NCBI RefSeq assembly: GCF_001428385.1
Contig: NZ_LMSK01000002.1
Coordinates: 911,959-975,958, forward strand
Direction: 5' to 3'
From: Rhodanobacter sp. Soil772
GTDB taxonomy: Bacteria > Pseudomonadota > Gammaproteobacteria > Xanthomonadales > Rhodanobacteraceae
Length of the DNA stretch: 64,000 bases
Below the pieces are notes generated by a model. That model saw only the letters and a list, made by a program, of their open reading frames with translations. It did no database searches and was not told the DNA's origin. Numbering within the stretch: position 1 is the stretch's first letter; each line of letters opens with the position of its first letter. Below are positions 1 through 7,431 of the stretch, piece by piece. The position numbers were made by a program, and so were the translations under genes.

Positions 1-617
1 GAGCCGACGTAGACCCGGCCCGGCTCGGTGTCGCGGGTAACCAGCGCACCGGCGCCGATCACGTTGTCGGGGGCGACTTTCACGTGATCGTTGAAGGTGC
101 TGTTCACGCCGACGAAGCTGCTCTCGCCGATTTCGCAGTAACCCGAAATAACCGCATGCGAGGCGACGAACACGTTGTCGTGCACGACCGTGCGATGCCC
201 CACGTGATTGCCGCTCCACAGGATGCAGTTGTTGCCGATGCGCACGAACGGCTGGATGACGTTGCCCTCGAAAATGAAGCTGTTCTCGCCCACCTCGGCA
301 TTGCGCCAGACGAAGGCGCGCGAGCTGATGTACGTAGCGCAGCGGTAGCCGCGGCGCTTCGCATCCTGGTACAGGCGCGTGCGCAGACGATTGAGCTGGC
401 TGGCCGGCACGGCGACGAACACGTCGACGTCCGCCGGCGGGTAGTGCGCCTCCAGTGTTTCGTACGCCACCACCGGACGGCCGGCCAGCTGCGGTTGCGC
501 GAGGTAATCGCGTTCGACGCTGAAGGCGACGACGTCGTGCTCGCTGTCGTGTTCGAAATATTCGCAGGCGATCTGCGCGAACTCGCCCGCGCCGATGAGG
601 ACTAGAGGCCTTGGCAT
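1..617 (-). CDS. NeuD-like sugar O/N-acetyltransferase, 3' end outside window (partial)
   Basis: Reading from the ATG at 617, the protein begins with a dinucleotide-fold-like segment (VLIGAGEFAQIACEYF), then a middle domain, and from about residue 120 shows the isoleucine-patch hexapeptide rhythm of a left-handed beta helix (EVGENSFIFEGNVIQPFVRI, IGNNCILWSGNHVG). This is the layout of the NeuD/PglD family, which acetylates amino or hydroxyl groups of nucleotide sugars with acetyl-CoA in the cytoplasm. The start overlaps the last 16 bases of the upstream cupin isomerase gene, so the two are probably co-translated and act on the same sugar. The C-terminus runs off the left edge of the window after about 205 codons. 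The exact sugar cannot be read from the sequence. Confidence 0.85.
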   Translation of the reverse strand, partial: MPRPLVLIGAGEFAQIACEYFEHDSEHDVVAFSVERDYLAQPQLAGRPVVAYETLEAHYPPADVDVFVAVPASQLNRLRTRLYQDAKRRGYRCATYISSRAFVWRNAEVGENSFIFEGNVIQPFVRIGNNCILWSGNHVGHRTVVHDNVFVASHAVISGYCEIGESSFVGVNSTFNDHVKVAPDNVIGAGALVTRDTEPGRVYVG

Positions 618-1039
618 GCTGCCACGCCCTCCTGGTACACGGGGCCACGGACCTCGCGCAGGAATTCGGCATAGTCGGTGATGTAGTCGCCCGGGTCGTA
701 CAGATGGTCGGCCAGCACCATCAGCACGCAGTCCTCGCTGAAGTCGTACAGCTCGCGCCACACCATGCTGCCGAGCTGCAGGCCGTACGAGGGGTCGTCG
801 AGCACGACCTCCACCGGCCCGCTGCCGTCGTCCAGTAGAAAGGTGACGGAGCCGCGTACCGCCACCGCCAGCTGGTTGAGATGGCGGTGCGCGTGCTGGC
901 CCCGATGCACGCCGTCGTGGGTGGCGAACAGGTAATACACGCGCCGGATCACGAAGGGCACGTTCCGATCCTGTTCCAAGGCGATCAACATGCCGCGGTT
1001 GTCGCCGTGCTTCTGCAACTGGATGCGTTCGATTTCCAT
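602..1039 (-). CDS. FdtA/QdtA-type cupin sugar 3,4-ketoisomerase
   Basis: A 145-residue single-domain cupin of the WxcM/FdtA type. Members convert dTDP-4-keto-6-deoxyglucose to the 3-keto isomer ahead of transamination and acetylation. Seen directly: the RGMLIALE start, the histidine-rich segment HRGQHAHRHLNQLAVAVRGS typical of the family active site, VLDDPSYGLQLGSMVWRELY and the C-terminal DYAEF motif. The start is set by the start of homology (MEIERIQLQKH). A longer reading to 1855 is only an open shadow of the opposite-strand b561 gene. The acetyltransferase gene overlaps its end, which matches fdtA-fdtC type deoxysugar operons. It lies divergent from the cytochrome operon, and a candidate ECF promoter lies 42 bases upstream of the start codon. 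Confidence 0.9.
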   Translation of the reverse strand: MEIERIQLQKHGDNRGMLIALEQDRNVPFVIRRVYYLFATHDGVHRGQHAHRHLNQLAVAVRGSVTFLLDDGSGPVEVVLDDPSYGLQLGSMVWRELYDFSEDCVLMVLADHLYDPGDYITDYAEFLREVRGPVYQEGVAACQGL

Positions 1040-1080
1040 GTTCCGGGCCAGGCGTGATTTCGAGGATGACCGACCTATCT

Positions 1081-1108
1081 GGGTGCCGCCTGGCGGGTGA
1101 AAGGTTGC
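1081..1108 (-). promoter_or_regulatory. Candidate ECF promoter for the cupin/acetyltransferase genes
   Basis: On the minus strand GCAACCTTT is followed, with 16 bases between the GCAACC box and the next element, by GCACCC. The putative -10 lies 42 bases upstream of the cupin start codon. The -35-like half is one arm of a perfect 14-base inverted repeat (1098-1111 and 1160-1173). The same two-box layout precedes the b561 operon and the ECF sigma gene. Assignment to that sigma factor is inference. Confidence 0.45.
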
Positions 1109-1162
1109 GTCGGCTGCGGCGGGCCATCGGGGCAGTCGCGGCAGGTTCCACCTGGCGCGGAC

Positions 1163-1190
1163 GCAACCTTTCATGGCTCGACCGGCACTC
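1163..1190 (+). promoter_or_regulatory. Candidate ECF promoter for the b561/Cyc2-like operon
   Basis: GCAACC at 1163-1168, extended to GCAACCTTTCA, followed after 16 bases by GCACTC at 1185-1190. It is the mirror arm of the inverted repeat that carries the divergent promoter for the cupin gene. The 5' untranslated region would be roughly 105 bases. Same box sequences and spacing as at 4672-4699. Confidence 0.45.
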
Positions 1191-1304
1191 ATGTTTTTCG
1201 GATCACTCTCGGTTCGTGCCCGCGCCTTGTCATGAGGACGCGGCTGATCGTGGAGTGCGCAGGGGAATCGGCTTGATGGCGGCAGCACGCAAGGGCACCC
1301 AGGC

Positions 1305-1880
1305 ATGGGGTTGAAGAACGAAACCCCGCCCAGGGAAAACGGTGAGGGGGCGTCCACGCGTCCCAGGGGCTTGGTGGTGCTGCACTGGCTCACCCTGTTT
1401 TGCGTGGTGTCCGGGGTGGTGCTGATCCTGCTCCGCGACGAAGTCGCCGGACGCGTCATGCGCCAGTGGCTGCTCGACGGGCATCGCCATTTCGGGGTGC
1501 TCGTGCTTCTGCTTTTCGTCGCCCGCGTGGCCTTGCGCACTCGCTCGGGCAAGCTGCCGGCAGCGGGCAATCCGTCACGGTTCACCCGCATCGCCGCGGC
1601 GCTGGTCCACGCCGCCCTGTACGTCCTGCTGCTCGCCCTGCCGCTGCTGGGCTGGGCCCTCAACGATGCGCTGGGCAAGCCGGCCCATCTGCTCGGCGTG
1701 GCGCTGCCGACACTGGTGGGCGCCGATGAGGATCTCGCCGACGCACTGCTGGCCTGGCACCAGGATGCGGCCTGGCTGTTGCTCGGACTGGTTCTGCTGC
1801 ACGCCGCCGCCGCGCTGTGGCACCACTTCGTCCTGCGCGACGGGGTGCTGCGCACGATGTTGCCGAAACCCCGCCGCTGA
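1305..1880 (+). CDS. Cytochrome b561 family membrane protein
   Basis: A 191-residue four-helix inner-membrane protein. Predicted membrane segments lie at about residues 22-43, 60-78, 95-118 and 153-172. Candidate heme ligands are His27 (LHWLTLF), His60/62, His102 and His166, the usual spacing for prokaryotic di-heme cytochrome b561 that passes electrons between the quinone pool and periplasmic carriers. The gene is first in a plus-strand set followed 52 bases later by the Cyc2-like heme barrel and then by a periplasmic cytochrome c. This suggests a path from the outer membrane through the periplasm to the inner membrane, or the reverse. The direction of electron flow is not visible in the sequence. 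Confidence 0.88.
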   Translation: MGLKNETPPRENGEGASTRPRGLVVLHWLTLFCVVSGVVLILLRDEVAGRVMRQWLLDGHRHFGVLVLLLFVARVALRTRSGKLPAAGNPSRFTRIAAALVHAALYVLLLALPLLGWALNDALGKPAHLLGVALPTLVGADEDLADALLAWHQDAAWLLLGLVLLHAAAALWHHFVLRDGVLRTMLPKPRR

Positions 1881-1932
1881 TGGGCCTGCCGCCCCTCACT
1901 TGCCGCGGCGCCCTGCCCAACAAGGAGATTCC

Positions 1933-3270
1933 ATGTTGTCTTTTCTGAACCGACGCGCGAGGCGCCGGCCCGGGAACACGCACCGGTGCTACGGCCTGGC
2001 AGCGCTCCTGCTGCTCGCCAGCACCGCCGCCCAGGCGGTGCCGAGCTACGCCCGCCAGACCGGCGCCGCCTGCGCGGATTGCCACGCCGGCGCCTACGGT
2101 CCCGCGCTGACGCCCTACGGCATGCGCTTCAAGCTCAACGGCTACACCGACACGGACGGCAACGGCGGCAAGCTTCCGCTGGCCGCGCAGCTCATCGCCA
2201 CGCGCTCCATCCCGGCCCGCGGCGAGAGCACGACGCGGCTGACCGAGGCCGACCTCTACCTGGCCGGACGCCTCACCGACCAAATCGGCGGTTACGTCAA
2301 GGTCGAGAACAGCAACATCGGCAACAACACCTTCCGCACCCGGCTGAACAACGTCGACCTGCGCTTCGTCGCCAAGGACCTCAAGCTCGGCGACAAGGAA
2401 GCCACGCTCGGCGTGAGCGTCAACAACAACCCCGGCTTCCAGGACCCGATCGCCGCCTTGCCGGGCGCCGCAGGCATCGGGCCGCCGTCGGTTTCCGGCA
2501 GCTTGCTCAACCTGTCCGCGCTGGCCCATCGCGTCATCGGCGCCAGTGTCTACGGCCTGTACGACGCGACCTGGTACGGCGAAGTCGGCTCCTACACCTC
2601 GCTGCCGACGTCCCAGCAAGACCACCTGGGCTACGCCGTTTCGGGCGACCCGGGCAAGCTCAGCGATACCGGCTATGTCCGCTTCGCCTACATGAAGGAT
2701 CTCAAGCGCCAGTTCTTCTCGGCCGGCGTGGTCGCGCTGAGCACCCGGCGCCAGTTGCCGCGCAACGGGCCGCGCGACGACATCACCGACCTGGGCTACG
2801 ACCTGACCTACCAGTTCCTCGGCAACCGCGAACACATCGTGCAGCTGAGCTACACGAACATTCTCGAGAAACGCCGTTACGGCAGCACGCCCGCAAGTCC
2901 CTCCAACCCGGGCCTTGCCGCACGCGCCCGCGGAGTCGTGCGCGACCAGACCACCAGCCTGACCTACACCTTCCGGCAGAGCTACGGGATCACCCTCGCC
3001 CACCTGGTGAACAGCGGCAGCCGCGACGCGGTCCGCTACACGCCGTACGGCGTGCCCGACACCACCAGCAACCTCATCGGCGTGTTCTGGGCGCCGTTCG
3101 GCAAGGACGACTCCTATACCTCGCTGGCGAACCTGAAGATCGCAGCCACCTGGTTCCGCTTCGCCCGGTTCAACGGCAGCCGCACGAACGTCTTCGGCGC
3201 CGCGCCGGGATCGACGACCGATGCGCGGGACCTGGATGCGTTCTCGCTTTCCCTGAGCGTGGCTTTCTAG
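1933..3270 (+). CDS. Cyc2-like outer-membrane monoheme cytochrome-porin fusion
   Basis: A 445-residue exported protein. It has a signal peptide to about residue 35 (AAQA cut), then mature VPSYARQTGAACADCHAGAY with one CXXCH heme site (Cys47, Cys50, His51), then TPYGMRFKLNGYT, then about 370 residues of alternating polar/aromatic strands ending in Phe (LSLSVAF), as in outer-membrane barrels. A short N-terminal heme segment of the ARQT-x3-CxxCH type joined to a barrel is the architecture of Cyc2 and its relatives, outer-membrane cytochromes linked to Fe(II) oxidation. AAGGAG lies before the ATG. It sits between cytochrome b561 and a soluble cytochrome c. Membership in the broader Cyc2-like family is well supported, but iron as the substrate is only an inference. 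Confidence 0.75.
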   Translation: MLSFLNRRARRRPGNTHRCYGLAALLLLASTAAQAVPSYARQTGAACADCHAGAYGPALTPYGMRFKLNGYTDTDGNGGKLPLAAQLIATRSIPARGESTTRLTEADLYLAGRLTDQIGGYVKVENSNIGNNTFRTRLNNVDLRFVAKDLKLGDKEATLGVSVNNNPGFQDPIAALPGAAGIGPPSVSGSLLNLSALAHRVIGASVYGLYDATWYGEVGSYTSLPTSQQDHLGYAVSGDPGKLSDTGYVRFAYMKDLKRQFFSAGVVALSTRRQLPRNGPRDDITDLGYDLTYQFLGNREHIVQLSYTNILEKRRYGSTPASPSNPGLAARARGVVRDQTTSLTYTFRQSYGITLAHLVNSGSRDAVRYTPYGVPDTTSNLIGVFWAPFGKDDSYTSLANLKIAATWFRFARFNGSRTNVFGAAPGSTTDARDLDAFSLSLSVAF

Positions 3271-3293
3271 AAAACATGCACAGGAGCCGGAAC

Positions 3294-3686
3294 GTGACCC
3301 AGTTGCTTTTGCGCGGCGCCGCCGTCGCCGCGCTCTGCCTGGGCGGGACGACGGCCCCGCCGCTCGCCCATGCCGGCGACGGCGCTGCCGGATCGGACGT
3401 GTTCAAGGCGGAATGCGCCGAATGCCACAGCGTCCGGGCGGGGCGCAACAAGAAGGGCCCCAGCCTGTTCGCGGTGGTGGGGCGCGCGGCGGGAACCTTG
3501 CCGGGCTACAACTACTCGGATGCCTTGCGGGCAGCGCGCTGGACCTGGACGCCGGAAAAGCTGCACGGCTACCTGTCGCAGCCGGCAAGCAAGGCCAATC
3601 CCGGCACCAGGATGAAATACGACGGCCTTGCCGACCCCAAGGCCCTGGACGATCTTGTGGCATACCTCGGCACCCTCCATCCATGA
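3294..3686 (+). CDS. Periplasmic class I cytochrome c
   Basis: A 130-residue protein with a signal peptide (MTQLLLRGAAVAALC to LAHA), a single heme site ECAECHSV, the segment NKKGPSLFAVVGRAAGTLPG, and a distal Met ligand in PGTRMKYDGL. This is the cytochrome c2/c552 fold, a soluble electron shuttle. I chose the GTG at 3294 because AGGAG lies 7 bases before it. An ATG at 3276 would add MHRSRN but has no ribosome site. It starts 23 bases after the Cyc2-like gene, so the pair is probably one transcript, with this protein as the partner that carries electrons across the periplasm. Confidence 0.9.
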   Translation: MTQLLLRGAAVAALCLGGTTAPPLAHAGDGAAGSDVFKAECAECHSVRAGRNKKGPSLFAVVGRAAGTLPGYNYSDALRAARWTWTPEKLHGYLSQPASKANPGTRMKYDGLADPKALDDLVAYLGTLHP

Positions 3687-3887
3687 CATGCTTCGGCCAG
3701 CGCAGATCGACTGAAACTCCCCGCACCATCCTGTCCGGGGTGGTGCGAACGCCGTTGGCGTCCACACTGGCCGTTTCATCACGAACCGATGGGCTTGACG
3801 ACACTCTGGCAAGCATTGTTGGACTGCCTCGCGCCATGGCCGCCGGCGCGTCGGCGCGGGCGTGGCTTGCGTGCGGCTGATCCGTCC

Positions 3888-4664
3888 ATGATGCGTTCGC
3901 ATCGTGGCCCTGCCAGCCGGGTCGGTTTCGCGGCACTGCTCATGGGCGCAGCCTTGGCGCCGGCACTGCATGCGCAGTCGACCACCTTCAGCGGCGCCGT
4001 GGCACTCAGCTCGCAGCTGGTGGACCGGGGCCAGGCGATAACCCGCACGACACCCATCCTGCAGGCCGCCGCCTCCTGGACTTTCCCGGCGGGCTGGTCG
4101 CTGGGCCTGTCCGGCAGCGCCGAGGTGCAATCGCCAGGCCACCTCGTGGCCGCCCTCGCCCAGGCGTCGCGCCACTGGTCGCTTGCCGGCGACTGGCAGA
4201 TGCAGGCGGGCCTGCTCTACTACAGGTACCCCGGCACGGCCCGCTCAAGAGGCTTCGACCGCGCCGAAGCGGGGCTCAGCTGGACCTATCGGGACGTGCT
4301 GACCGTTGGCGTGTCGGCCATCCACGTCATCGGCGCCAAGGGCCGGCAGCGGCCGCGCGGCGCCGCGGACGTCAGTTTCCGCTGGCCGCTGGCACGCCAG
4401 CTCTTCCTTTCCGCCGGGGCGGGCGCCGCCCAATCCCCCATCGCGCCCTACAACGCCTACCGCTACAACCGCGAGTACGATCATGCGCGTCCCTATCGCC
4501 GCGTCCGCGAGGGCATCCACACCTACGGCCATGTGGGCTTGTTGTGGAGCCATGGACCCTGGCGGGTCGAGCTCGACCGTATCCTGGCCGACCCGGAAAC
4601 ACGCTGGCAGTGGGACGTCATGGGCGCCTCGCCCTGGGTCGCCACGGTTTCGCGGTCCTTCTGA
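3888..4664 (+). CDS. TorF-like outer-membrane barrel protein (Gcw_chp family)
   Basis: A 258-residue protein with a signal peptide (MMRSHRG to LHAQ) and a mature region of amphipathic strands ending in VSRSF, typical of an outer-membrane barrel. SSQLVDRGQAITRTTPILQA matches the opening of the TIGR02001/TorF putative porin family (compare NDYLFRGISQT in the family member at 12045-12806). An ATG at 3789 is open in frame, but the signal peptide begins at 3888. It stands between the cytochrome genes and the ECF sigma operon on the same strand. Function is unknown; a role in substrate passage for the redox block is inference. Confidence 0.7.
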   Translation: MMRSHRGPASRVGFAALLMGAALAPALHAQSTTFSGAVALSSQLVDRGQAITRTTPILQAAASWTFPAGWSLGLSGSAEVQSPGHLVAALAQASRHWSLAGDWQMQAGLLYYRYPGTARSRGFDRAEAGLSWTYRDVLTVGVSAIHVIGAKGRQRPRGAADVSFRWPLARQLFLSAGAGAAQSPIAPYNAYRYNREYDHARPYRRVREGIHTYGHVGLLWSHGPWRVELDRILADPETRWQWDVMGASPWVATVSRSF

Positions 4665-4671
4665 CCCGGAG

Positions 4672-4699
4672 GCAACCTTTTCGCGCCGATGCGGTACCT
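4672..4699 (+). promoter_or_regulatory. Candidate autoregulatory ECF promoter of the sigma operon
   Basis: GCAACC at 4672-4677 (GCAACCTTTT) and GTACCT at 4694-4699, separated by 16 bases, the same boxes and spacing as in the 1081-1190 region. Transcription would begin just upstream of the ATG at 4737. That argues against the alternative in-frame ATG at 4689, which lies inside the promoter. ECF operons commonly drive their own promoter. The assignment rests on motif sharing only. Confidence 0.45.
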
Positions 4700-4736
4700 A
4701 CTTCGCAGCCGAGTTCCCCCGACCTCCTCCAGGCCC

Positions 4737-5321
4737 ATGAACGACGACGATATCGACTCCGACGCCACCGACCGCATGCTGCTGCAACGCATGGCGGCGG
4801 ACGACCGTGTCGCGCTGGGGATCCTTTACCGCAGCTATCACGGCAGGTTGTGTCGCTTCCTGACCCGACTGACGCGGCGCGCCGACGTCATCGAAGAAGT
4901 CATCAACGACTGTTTCTGGATCGCCTGGCAGAAAGCGGGCAGCTTCCACGGGGATTCGCGCGTTTCCACCTGGCTCATGGGCATTGCCTATCGCTGCGGG
5001 CTGAAGGCGCTGCGGCAGCACGGCGACGAACCCGTCGAAGACGACGCCCGGCAGGAAGAACGCACGCCTGCCCACGACCTGGACGAAGACCGCGAGCTGC
5101 GCGACTGGCTGGGCAAGGGGCTGGAGCGCCTGTCGGTGGATCAGCGGGTGGTGATCGAGCTGGTCTACGGGGTGGGCCACAGCCTGGATGATGTTGCCGT
5201 CATCATGCAGTGCCCCGTGGGCACGGTGAAGGCACGCCTGTTCCATGCGCGGGTCAAGCTGCGCAATGTGCTGCCGGCCCTGGCGGGGGAATCGCCCAAA
5301 CGCACGGGGAACGCACCATGA
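4737..5321 (+). CDS. ECF-type RNA polymerase sigma factor
   Basis: A 194-residue protein. Sigma region 2 runs from about residue 25 to 90 (YRSYHGRLCRFLTRLTRRAD, VINDCFWIAWQKAGSF, RVSTWLMGIAYRCGLKALR) and region 4 from about 128 to 180 (LSVDQRVVIELVYGVGHSLD, PVGTVKARLFHARVKLR). An acidic linker separates them and there is no region 1 or 3, as in extracytoplasmic-function sigma factors. The stop overlaps the ATG of the ZAS anti-sigma gene (ATGA). That gene in turn overlaps a lipoprotein subtilase, so the three are translationally coupled. The candidate promoter upstream is shared with the b561/Cyc2-like operon. The exact ECF group cannot be assigned by eye. Confidence 0.95.
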   Translation: MNDDDIDSDATDRMLLQRMAADDRVALGILYRSYHGRLCRFLTRLTRRADVIEEVINDCFWIAWQKAGSFHGDSRVSTWLMGIAYRCGLKALRQHGDEPVEDDARQEERTPAHDLDEDRELRDWLGKGLERLSVDQRVVIELVYGVGHSLDDVAVIMQCPVGTVKARLFHARVKLRNVLPALAGESPKRTGNAP

Positions 5322-5953
5322 CGTTTCCGATGGATTCCGGCAAGGACTGCGTCCGCGCCTGGGAAACGATGCCCTGGTTCCTGCAGGACAACGCCACGCA
5401 AGAACAAGGCGCCTGGCTGGAAGACCACCTGGCGCAGTGCGAATCGTGCCGCGCGGAGTTCGCGCAGCAAAGCCGCCTGCGGCTTGCCCTGTCGCTGCCC
5501 TCGGACGTTCCGGTCGATGCCGACGTCGGGCTCGGGTGTTTGCTGGCCCGCCTCGACATGCCCGACCCCCAGGAGCTGCGCCCTCGTTCGCGTTCGGGAA
5601 ACTGGTTGAGCCGGGCGCTGGTTGCCGCGGTGCTGGTGCAGGCGCTCGGCCTCGGCGTACTGGGCGTGAAGCTGTGGTCGGTGGGTGGCACTCCTTCGTA
5701 CCGCACGCTCAGCCAGGAGACCTTGCCCGCGGCCCCGGGCGCGATTCGCGTCGTGCCCGATGCGAACATGACGCTGGCCGACTGGAACGCGTTGCTGCAT
5801 GCCTTGCGGCTGCAGGTGGTGAGCGGTCCCAACGATGTGGGTGCCTACACGGTCGCCCCGGTGAGTTCCGCTTCGACGGCGCAACATGCGCTGCAGCAGC
5901 TGCGCACCACGCGCGGCATCCGGCTGGCGGAGCCTGTCGCCGCCACGCCATGA
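5318..5953 (+). CDS. ZAS-domain transmembrane anti-sigma factor
   Basis: A 211-residue protein. The N-terminal cytoplasmic part has the zinc-binding anti-sigma signature His37-x3-Cys41-x2-Cys44 (HLAQCESC), which should bind the sigma factor encoded just upstream. A single membrane helix lies at about 98-121. The periplasmic tail (about 150-207) contains VGAYTVAPVSSASTAQHALQ and then GIRLAEPV. This pattern resembles the prodomain-like segment of the neighbouring subtilase (GTSREALLKAL, then RVRLAQPL). The gene shares ATGA overlaps with both neighbours. Signal release probably involves proteolysis of the periplasmic tail; that the adjacent protease does this is inference. Confidence 0.88.
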   Translation: MTFPMDSGKDCVRAWETMPWFLQDNATQEQGAWLEDHLAQCESCRAEFAQQSRLRLALSLPSDVPVDADVGLGCLLARLDMPDPQELRPRSRSGNWLSRALVAAVLVQALGLGVLGVKLWSVGGTPSYRTLSQETLPAAPGAIRVVPDANMTLADWNALLHALRLQVVSGPNDVGAYTVAPVSSASTAQHALQQLRTTRGIRLAEPVAATP

Positions 5954-7257
5954 AGTACGGCCGCCTTCTCCTTCTTGTCGTCGCCGCCGTCCTGGGCGGG
6001 TGCGCGTCCACGCCTTCCGTGACCACCCCGGACAACCACGCCGGCCTCGGCCGCATGTCGGTCGCCAGCGCGGCCGCGATGGACAGCCGGCGCGACATCA
6101 TCCTGGCCGTCGCCAACCCGCTGGAGCCGCCGCCGATACACGCCGGCTCCAGCCTGCTCGGCTATGCCCCGTCCAGGTATTACGGCGCCGGCCAGCACGC
6201 GGCATCCACCCTGGCCGCGCTGAAGAAGAGCTACGCGTTCAGCGAGGTCGCCGGCTGGCCGATCAAGACCCTCGACCTGTACTGCATCGTGCTGCAGCCG
6301 CCGCCCGGCACGAGCCGGGAAGCCTTGCTCAAGGCGCTCGCCGGGGACGACCGGGTGCGCCTCGCGCAGCCGTTGCACGACTATGCCGTTTACGGCAAAC
6401 GGTCCGCTGAGGCGGCGCACCACTACAACGATCCCTATGCCGGCCTGCAACGCGGTTTCGTCGAAACCGATGCCGCGCTGGCGCACGACTTCAGCCAGGG
6501 CAGCGGCGTGCGCGTCGCGATCGTCGACACCGGCGTCGACCTGACGCATCCCGACCTTCGCGGGCGCATCCACGATGCGCACAACATGGTCGACGACGAC
6601 GCGGCGGCGTTCGACCGCGACAGCCACGGCACGGAAGTCGCCGGCATCATCGCCGCGGACGGCGACAACCACCAGGGCATCGTGGGAGTGGCGCCCAAGG
6701 CCACGCTCAGCGTCTACAAGGCCTGCTGGTATCCGCCCGCGCCGAACACCGGCGCGCGCTGCAACTCCTTCACGTTGGCCAAGGCGCTGGCGACGATCAT
6801 CGATACCGACGCCCGCATCATCAACCTGAGCCTGGGCGGGCCCGCCGATCCGCTGCTCAACCTGCTGCTGGTGCGGATCCTGGAACAGGGCCGCATCGTG
6901 GTTGCCGCGATTCCGCCGGAAGGGAATGTCGACGGATTCCCCGACAACACGCCGGGAGTCATCCTGGTCCGCGTCAGCGGCATGTCGGCGGCTCCGCCCG
7001 GCGTCCTCAGCGCGCCCGGCGACGACATCCTGACTACCCAGCCCGGCGGCGGTTACGACTTCACGTCCGGGCCGTCGATGGCGGCCCCGCACGTGAGCGG
7101 GATGGCCGCCCTGCTGCTGTCCCTCGCGCCGGGGTTGGATGCACGCACGATCCGCGACCTCCTGCTACGCAGCAGCAAGGTCTCCAACGGCGTCCTGCAG
7201 GTGAACGCCGCCTCGGCCGTGTCCGAACTGCGCGGCACGCCGAAAACCGCCCGCTGA
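5950..7257 (+). CDS. Lipoprotein subtilase (S8 family serine peptidase)
   Basis: A 435-residue protein with a lipoprotein signal (LGGC, Cys18). A propeptide-like region spans about 85-150. The catalytic domain has Asp193 (IVDTGVDLTHPDL), His226 (DSHGTEVAGI), a probable oxyanion Asn326 (PPEGN) and Ser376 (SGPSMAAPHVSG), so all catalytic residues are present. It should be anchored in the periplasm or outer membrane. The stretch GRIVVAAIPPEGN differs from the usual AAGN around the oxyanion Asn. The start overlaps the anti-sigma stop (ATGA), so the protease is made together with the regulator, which suggests a role in signal processing rather than bulk degradation. No dedicated export-system partner is visible nearby. 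Confidence 0.93.
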   Translation: MKYGRLLLLVVAAVLGGCASTPSVTTPDNHAGLGRMSVASAAAMDSRRDIILAVANPLEPPPIHAGSSLLGYAPSRYYGAGQHAASTLAALKKSYAFSEVAGWPIKTLDLYCIVLQPPPGTSREALLKALAGDDRVRLAQPLHDYAVYGKRSAEAAHHYNDPYAGLQRGFVETDAALAHDFSQGSGVRVAIVDTGVDLTHPDLRGRIHDAHNMVDDDAAAFDRDSHGTEVAGIIAADGDNHQGIVGVAPKATLSVYKACWYPPAPNTGARCNSFTLAKALATIIDTDARIINLSLGGPADPLLNLLLVRILEQGRIVVAAIPPEGNVDGFPDNTPGVILVRVSGMSAAPPGVLSAPGDDILTTQPGGGYDFTSGPSMAAPHVSGMAALLLSLAPGLDARTIRDLLLRSSKVSNGVLQVNAASAVSELRGTPKTAR

Positions 7258-7431
7258 TCCGATCGCGTGCTGGCCGCTGCCAGCGCGCAGCCGCGCCATG
7301 GAGAAGGTCGTCGGCGCGCAGCTCCGTGAACGCGCGCATCCACGCCGCGACGACATTCGACGCGCTAGCTTGGCGTGAGCGCCGGCGAATGGACGTCCAT
7401 TCCCTGGCGCAGCCCCGACCGGGAGACAAGC

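Noticed and set aside
602..1855. A 417-residue reading of the cupin protein
   Set aside because: Only residues from the Met at 1039 onward match the cupin family; the upstream part is the reverse of the b561 gene and passes the divergent promoter region.
1660..3003. A 447-codon minus-strand frame opposite the b561 and Cyc2-like genes
   Set aside because: Shadow frame without motifs; the plus-strand genes have signal peptides, heme sites and ribosome sites.
5950..7257. Catalytically dead subtilase
   Set aside because: The oxyanion-hole motif looked altered at first, but Asp193, His226, Asn326 and Ser376 are all present in proper order.
7258..7431. A gene between the subtilase and the NmrA-like gene
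   Set aside because: Frames here are arginine/alanine-rich without ribosome sites or homology.
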